A stretch of DNA of 17,641 nucleotides from an uncultured Flavobacteriia bacterium (lineage in GTDB: Bacteria; Bacteroidota; Bacteroidia; Flavobacteriales_D; Crocinitomicaceae), in assembly GCA_937975705.1 (NCBI GenBank), contig CALJTX010000054.1, positions 1 to 17,641 on the forward strand, in the 5' to 3' direction. Below the pieces are notes generated by a model. It searched no databases, was not told where the DNA came from, and saw only the letters and a list, made by a program, of their open reading frames with translations. The position numbers were made by a program, and so were the translations under genes. Numbering within the stretch: position 1 is the stretch's first letter; every line of letters begins with the position of its first letter. Shown one piece after another: positions 15,123 through 17,641 of this stretch.

Positions 15123-17641
15123 GTGCGCAGTAAAAGGCTTCTTCTTATTCTTTTCTATGTTTTGTTATTCGGACAAAACAACAGCGCTTTGGCACAAAAC
15201 CAAAGCAGTGTAGAAAAACGCGCACAGCAGGCCTTCGCCCAACAAAACTACGCTTCGGCACTCGTCGATTTTCGTCAATTATTGGCCAAAGACCAACAAA
15301 ACCCAGCGTTCAATTACTATTATGGCGTTTGTGTTTTTCAAGTAGAGAGTCACAATGACGCAGCGAAGTATTTCGATGTCGCGCTTGGCCTCAAGCAAAT
15401 TCCAGATCCGCTGATCTATTATTACCGCGGCAAAATTTACCAAGAACAATACTTCTTTGAACAGGCCATCGGTGCCTATCAAAATTACCAGCGCCTGAGC
15501 ATCAATTCAAAAGCACCATTAGACGTCAGTATACAAATTGCTGAGTGCAAGCGGGCCTTAGCTGAAATTACGGCTTTTAAACGCTTGCCCTTACTTTCTG
15601 TATCGCCCATTCGCGCGCCTCAATTTTACAAAGCCTATAAATTTTCTCCTGACGACTACACTTTTTACGAAGCACCTGAAGTGCACAGTAAAAACAACGC
15701 CAAACAAGCCCATGTGCCTGTATATGCCTACAAGCGCGGCATGAAATACCGCATCCTCTCTTCTTATGGTCCAAAAGGCACGCAACTCGATTTGTATGTG
15801 CAAAAAAAAGATGCCGACAACAATTGGGGCACACCCGTGCTCATTGAAGGAGGCATCAATGACCCACTGGCCAACGAAGCTTATGGTTTTTACGATGCAC
15901 CTTCACAAACGCTTTATTTCAGTTCGACCTCAAATAGTATAGGTGGTTACGATTTATACAAGGCAGCATTTGATTTGAGTACGAACACCGCCTCGCAAAT
16001 CGAAAAAATGCCTTATCCGTATTCGAGTCCAACAGACGACTTCTTTTATGTGTGCGATGCCCTCCAAAACCAGGCTTACTTTGCCACCACCAGACAAGGC
16101 GTCGTAGGTCAGTATGAGATCTACACGCTGCAGCTGGACGCGCCCGTTCGGCCTAACTTTATTTTTGCGGGCAATTTTTCAAACGAATTACAACCGCTTT
16201 CCAAAGCATTAAGTCTGCAATTTACCGACCTGCTCACCAATGAAGTCTATGGTCCATTTGTCACGGATGCAACTGGCGCGTATGCCGTGGCCCTGCCCCA
16301 AAAAGGTGATTTCTTACTCGAAATTCAGGTAGATGGCGCTTCCAAAGCCTACCAAACCCGTTTCAGTATTCCGCAACTGAAGCCCCAAACAACACTCCAG
16401 CAACAAGTCCGCTATTTCAGTGATGAATTGGGCAAAGAGCAGTGGCAGGTGCGCAACCAAATCATTGAGCTCGATGCGGCCACACAAATAGCAGGGCTGT
16501 CTCAGCTTCAATTCAATGTCGCGAAAGGTTCCTTGTTGCAAGCAAAAACAGTTCCCGGACAAACCGCCCAAGCGCTCCAAAACACACTTGGCACCGCATG
16601 GGGTTTTGCCGCTCAAGATACTGCAAGCTTTATTGCGCAAATGACCGATACCTTGCTTGCGGCGGAGGTTAGCCTAGAAAATCAAGTGCGCCTTATGGAG
16701 CTCTTGCGCCAAGATTTCGAGCAGCAGCTCAATGCCCGCGAACAGCTCTTGGCCAAATTGAGTCAGGCAATTGACGCCCCAAATTCACCAGCGGAACGCA
16801 ATGCATTGCTCGAAGAATTAGCTGCTGTAGAACAGGCTTTGGCATTTGACCAACGCTGGATTCAGATCAATCAAGCTGCCAATATTCCGGATTTGGTATT
16901 GCTCGATACGCTGCGCGCCATGAATGAACGCCATCAAGCTTTGCTCTTAACCGGTGACTCCGTGGCTTTATTAGCAGGTTGGACACAGCGTCGGGAAGTC
17001 ATCCAACAATACCTGCAAATTGCCGCTTTCGACGGTGCCAATGCCATAGAAGCCGCAGCGCTAGAACAACAACTGACCCTACAGCGTGCCGTCCGAGCAG
17101 AAGATGCCAATAAAGAACAACAACAGCAAATTGCACAGCAAATCAAGCAATTGCAGACAGACTTCCCACTTCAATCTAAAAAAGACCAAGCCCAAACCCA
17201 AGCCCAAATTGCTGACCTAGAAAGCGAACGTCAAGCCCTCCAGGCAGAAAGCACCCAATTGCGCAGTTCCCGAGAAGCCGCAGCCTCCGAACTCCTTGTT
17301 TTTGATCAAGTACAACGCAAAGAGGCCTTCCTCAAAGCTGCCGAAAACCAAAGCCTACCACAAGTCAATCTGCAAAGTTCCTACGACGAATTATTGGCCC
17401 AATATGCCCAACAAGAGGGGCTCTCTAAAAACCTCAAATCCCAATTAACCCGTACCTCTCCCACGAATCCAGATGTAACAAATTCCCAAAGTACAAGTAC
17501 CTCTAATCCGGATCCAATTTCCACCGAAAATGGGAATGTTTCTACCACCAATCCAATTTCTTCTGAAAGTGGGAATTTTACTACCACCAATCCAAATGGT
17601 ACTTCTACGAATCCAGATGTAACAAATTCCCAAAGAACAAG
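15123..17641 (+). CDS. Exported TPR / PD40-like / coiled-coil protein, 3' end outside window
   Basis: The frame is open from 15108 to the window end (839 codons from the start). The only sensible start is the GTG at 15123, giving a signal peptide (MRSKRLLLILFYVLLFG, cleavage near ALAQ) 23 bp after plsY. Domains in order: TPR-like helices ~29-150 (QNYASALVDFRQLLA, AAKYFDVALGL, FEQAIGAYQNYQRL); a PD40/WD40-like beta part ~195-345 with APSQTLYFSS and GGYDLYKAAFD; a carboxypeptidase-regulatory-like beta sandwich ~356-420 (GPFVTDATGAYAVALP); a long Gln/Ala/Glu-rich helical, probably coiled-coil region ~426-770; and a Thr/Ser/Asn/Pro repeat from ~777 onward. The first three domains match the order in T9SS-associated PorE-type proteins, which end in an OmpA peptidoglycan-binding domain; whether one follows here cannot be seen. 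Probably a periplasmic or envelope scaffold. Domain order is fairly clear, function is not. Confidence 0.85.
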   Translation, partial: MRSKRLLLILFYVLLFGQNNSALAQNQSSVEKRAQQAFAQQNYASALVDFRQLLAKDQQNPAFNYYYGVCVFQVESHNDAAKYFDVALGLKQIPDPLIYYYRGKIYQEQYFFEQAIGAYQNYQRLSINSKAPLDVSIQIAECKRALAEITAFKRLPLLSVSPIRAPQFYKAYKFSPDDYTFYEAPEVHSKNNAKQAHVPVYAYKRGMKYRILSSYGPKGTQLDLYVQKKDADNNWGTPVLIEGGINDPLANEAYGFYDAPSQTLYFSSTSNSIGGYDLYKAAFDLSTNTASQIEKMPYPYSSPTDDFFYVCDALQNQAYFATTRQGVVGQYEIYTLQLDAPVRPNFIFAGNFSNELQPLSKALSLQFTDLLTNEVYGPFVTDATGAYAVALPQKGDFLLEIQVDGASKAYQTRFSIPQLKPQTTLQQQVRYFSDELGKEQWQVRNQIIELDAATQIAGLSQLQFNVAKGSLLQAKTVPGQTAQALQNTLGTAWGFAAQDTASFIAQMTDTLLAAEVSLENQVRLMELLRQDFEQQLNAREQLLAKLSQAIDAPNSPAERNALLEELAAVEQALAFDQRWIQINQAANIPDLVLLDTLRAMNERHQALLLTGDSVALLAGWTQRREVIQQYLQIAAFDGANAIEAAALEQQLTLQRAVRAEDANKEQQQQIAQQIKQLQTDFPLQSKKDQAQTQAQIADLESERQALQAESTQLRSSREAAASELLVFDQVQRKEAFLKAAENQSLPQVNLQSSYDELLAQYAQQEGLSKNLKSQLTRTSPTNPDVTNSQSTSTSNPDPISTENGNVSTTNPISSESGNFTTTNPNGTSTNPDVTNSQRT
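17463..17641 (+). repeat. 144-bp-period coding tandem repeat (Thr/Ser/Asn/Pro-rich), cut by the window end
   Basis: A 29-base segment (ACGAATCCAGATGTAACAAA plus the nine bases after it) at 17463-17491 recurs exactly at 17607-17635, giving a period of 144 bp (48 codons) that keeps the reading frame. Inside the unit are shorter degenerate copies built on Thr/Ser-Asn-Pro and Ser-Glu-x-Gly-Asn (STENGN, SSESGN, TTNP). Only one full unit and the start of a second are visible. The peptide is flexible and hydrophilic, like a surface or periplasmic linker. Copy number could vary by slippage. Confidence 0.85.

Noticed and set aside
17381..17633. Two - strand frames with repeated Trp/Ile/Gly-rich peptides
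   Set aside because: They only mirror the coding repeat of the + strand gene, which is open across the whole region with a signal peptide and domains.

Overview
The window is a gene-dense stretch of a Bacteroidota chromosome, probably Flavobacteriales. The evidence is a C-terminal type IX secretion system (T9SS) type A sorting domain, a gliding-motility/CHU_C (type B sorting) protein next to a PorP/SprF-family outer-membrane protein, a TPR plus PD40-type envelope protein, near absence of Shine-Dalgarno sites with A-rich leaders, and sequences resembling the Bacteroidota TAnnTTTG promoter. I see no rRNA, tRNA, CRISPR array or insertion sequence, and no gene-free gap longer than about 60 bases.

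Left part (1-3754). A truncated T9SS cargo gene is followed on the + strand by a 62-residue peptide gene and an S26B-type (Ser/His) signal-peptidase-like gene. Facing them on the - strand is a tightly overlapping trio: a PqqD-like small protein, an HPr-kinase-like P-loop protein and an NTP_transf_5-type nucleotidyltransferase. The peptide carries Y-x-x-P-x-L, the leader motif that PqqD-like RRE proteins bind in lasso-peptide pathways, but no lasso cyclase, B2 protease, radical SAM enzyme or transporter is present. This is the best candidate for an under-described system: a RiPP-like peptide-modification module with kinase, nucleotidyltransferase, RRE and peptidase. It sits directly downstream of T9SS genes.

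Middle part (3769-7201). The - strand carries folP (dihydropteroate synthase), then the CHU_C protein and the PorP/SprF protein, which run into the PqqD/HprK/NTase trio with gaps of 4-50 bp, so one long transcript is possible. A DUF1599 gene with an internal duplication diverges from folP, and their two ATG codons share bases.

Right part (7264-17641). A + strand operon encodes a DoxX/MauE-like membrane protein fused to a thioredoxin-like domain, triosephosphate isomerase (tpiA), ribosomal protein L11 methyltransferase (prmA), a 1,502-residue exported protein of unknown function, glycerol-3-phosphate acyltransferase (plsY), and a long exported TPR/PD40/coiled-coil protein. The last gene runs off the window end inside a 144-bp-period Thr/Ser/Asn/Pro repeat. 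Several junctions are 4-bp ATGA overlaps, so these genes are probably co-transcribed. Housekeeping enzymes are thus interleaved with envelope and secretion genes.
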